A DNA stretch of 43,405 bases from positions 1 through 43,405 of the forward strand of contig JAAMXP010001412.1 in assembly GCA_019693395.1 (NCBI GenBank), read 5' to 3'. A model generated the notes under the pieces. It had not been told where the DNA came from. It made no database searches and was given only the letters and a program-made list of their open reading frames with translations. The stretch's first letter is position 1, and every line of letters begins with the position of its first letter. The DNA is from Ettlia oleoabundans. Its lineage: Eukaryota; Chlorophyta; Chlorophyceae; Chlamydomonadales. The position numbers were made by a program, and so were the translations under genes. Below, one piece after another: positions 42,491 through 43,405 of this stretch.

Positions 42491-43405
42491 CACAAATGTG
42501 CTTCTGCTTGCGCAGCTAAGTGTTGGTTTGAGCTCATGTTGCGTTACCCCAAGGCTACCTGCGTTAAAGGGGGAGAAAGCCTTTGACGTGACTGGCGGGG
42601 TCTACCTTGTAGGCTTTCCGCCAGCGACGACTTGCATACAAGCTTTCATTTCACAGGTCGCCGGCGGATGCTGCCAAGTCCAGCTGTTCCTGTGAACAAT
42701 TACAGTATGTTGATTAGGCGGCGCAACTCGCCACTTCGCCTGCGCGGGCCTTCAGGCAAACTTCAGGTGCTCAACCCTACCTAGGACGATGGCACGGGCT
42801 TTTCAACCGGCGTGGACCAAAGTGATCGTCCCTACGGAAGCGTGCATTGCCCCTTGCGCTAACCATGCCAACAGTGCCAGCGCTGTGTGCGCTGTGTGTG
42901 CAGACGCCGCCTCTGGGCTTGGCGTTCTACAATGCCAGGAAGGCGTTCCCAACCGTGTCTGCTAAACCGTGACGCCAGCTTGGATGATGATGGTGTTACA
43001 AAAAGGAGCGTCCCTTCTACCACAGAATGCCGAACGCGATAGTTGGGAAGGGACGCTGCTCGCATCGCAGATGGGGGCTAAAACCTGTCAGGCAGCGTGT
43101 GAAGCCAAAGCAGGACGAGATGCTCACGATGCTTGGCTAAAGAGCAAGATGGCAGCATAAAAGAATGAGGCGCTGCAATCCTATCAAGAGAGCTTCTGCC
43201 GCACACAGCGAAGGGCCGGCAGTAATGAAAGATGCGGAGGGTTTGAATGCAGCTACACAGGTTGGAAAAGCAAGTTGCAAACTGTTTTTGGCGTACCAGC
43301 TGCAGCTACAATAGCCGTGCCAGCAGGTTGCAAAGCCTATACAGACAGGAGTACGAGCGCACCGGCTGCCTGCCGCAGATTGAACGTCGGCACGCTAGGG
43401 TGGGG
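42491..43405. other. Right edge, no gene seen
   Basis: About 900 bp upstream of the MYND gene carry only short open frames in no consistent direction. No repeat, RNA gene or protein motif was recognised. The promoter of the MYND gene, if it is active, would be here. Confidence 0.5.

Noticed and set aside
1..43405. Search for tRNA, rRNA, CRISPR, transposase or viral genes
   Set aside because: I saw no cloverleaf-like B-box context, no spaced repeats, and no transposase, integrase or capsid motifs. Reading by eye cannot exclude a small RNA gene; a covariance-model scan would settle it.

Overview
The window reads as nuclear DNA of a green alga (core Chlorophyta). The genes are dense with introns, mostly GT-AG with pyrimidine-rich CAG acceptors. 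Coding sequence is GC-rich and full of CAG/CTG runs that give poly-Gln, poly-Ala and poly-Ser. The proteins include a plant-type plastid SecY (SCY1), a plant-like WEE1, an ETL1-type remodeler and a sterol isomerase. There are no operons, CRISPR arrays, insertion sequences, rRNA genes or tRNA genes that I could recognise. I cannot name the species from sequence alone.

Layout from left to right: (1) minus 418-6391, a 1146-aa leucine-rich-repeat protein with a long low-complexity half; (2) plus 7292-12600, a WEE1-family kinase with a tail of about 650 residues; (3) minus 13503-14595, a protein resembling subunit 2 of the mitochondrial inner membrane peptidase; (4) minus 14933-16002, a basic, probably nucleolar, CCDC137-like protein; (5) minus 16193-19284, an MRG15/Eaf3-type chromatin reader; (6) plus 20067-21495, the sterol delta8-delta7 isomerase EBP/HYD1; (7) minus 22073-25840, an L-asparaginase; (8) plus 26184-27609, an unrecognised small protein with a C-terminal zinc ribbon; (9) minus 28587-36008, a Fun30/SMARCAD1/ETL1 SNF2 remodeler; (10) plus 36401-40148, the plastid translocase subunit SCY1; (11) minus about 40765-42490, a MYND-finger gene that does not assemble cleanly. 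For genes 1 to 10 I built exon models by hand. All ten close in frame, which is strong internal support for them; a few splice choices remain open and are stated in the entries.

Four gene pairs are divergent with start codons about 340-900 bp apart (1/2, 5/6, 7/8, 9/10), so shared promoter regions are likely. Neighbouring genes do not form one pathway: the set mixes cell-cycle, chromatin, sterol, amino-acid, mitochondrial and plastid functions, as expected for ordinary nuclear gene order.

The points most worth a second look are changes in key catalytic residues. The asparaginase has Cys where the family has its nucleophilic Thr. The peptidase-like protein has Arg where the family has its general-base Lys. 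The WEE1 glycine loop has lost its second Gly. Other notable items are several apparent GC-AG introns, an acidic insertion inside the SMARCAD1 motor, a 115-bp strictly alternating purine-pyrimidine tract in an asparaginase intron, a perfect 18-bp hairpin downstream of WEE1, and the apparently decayed MYND gene. I did not find a clearly new multi-gene system here.
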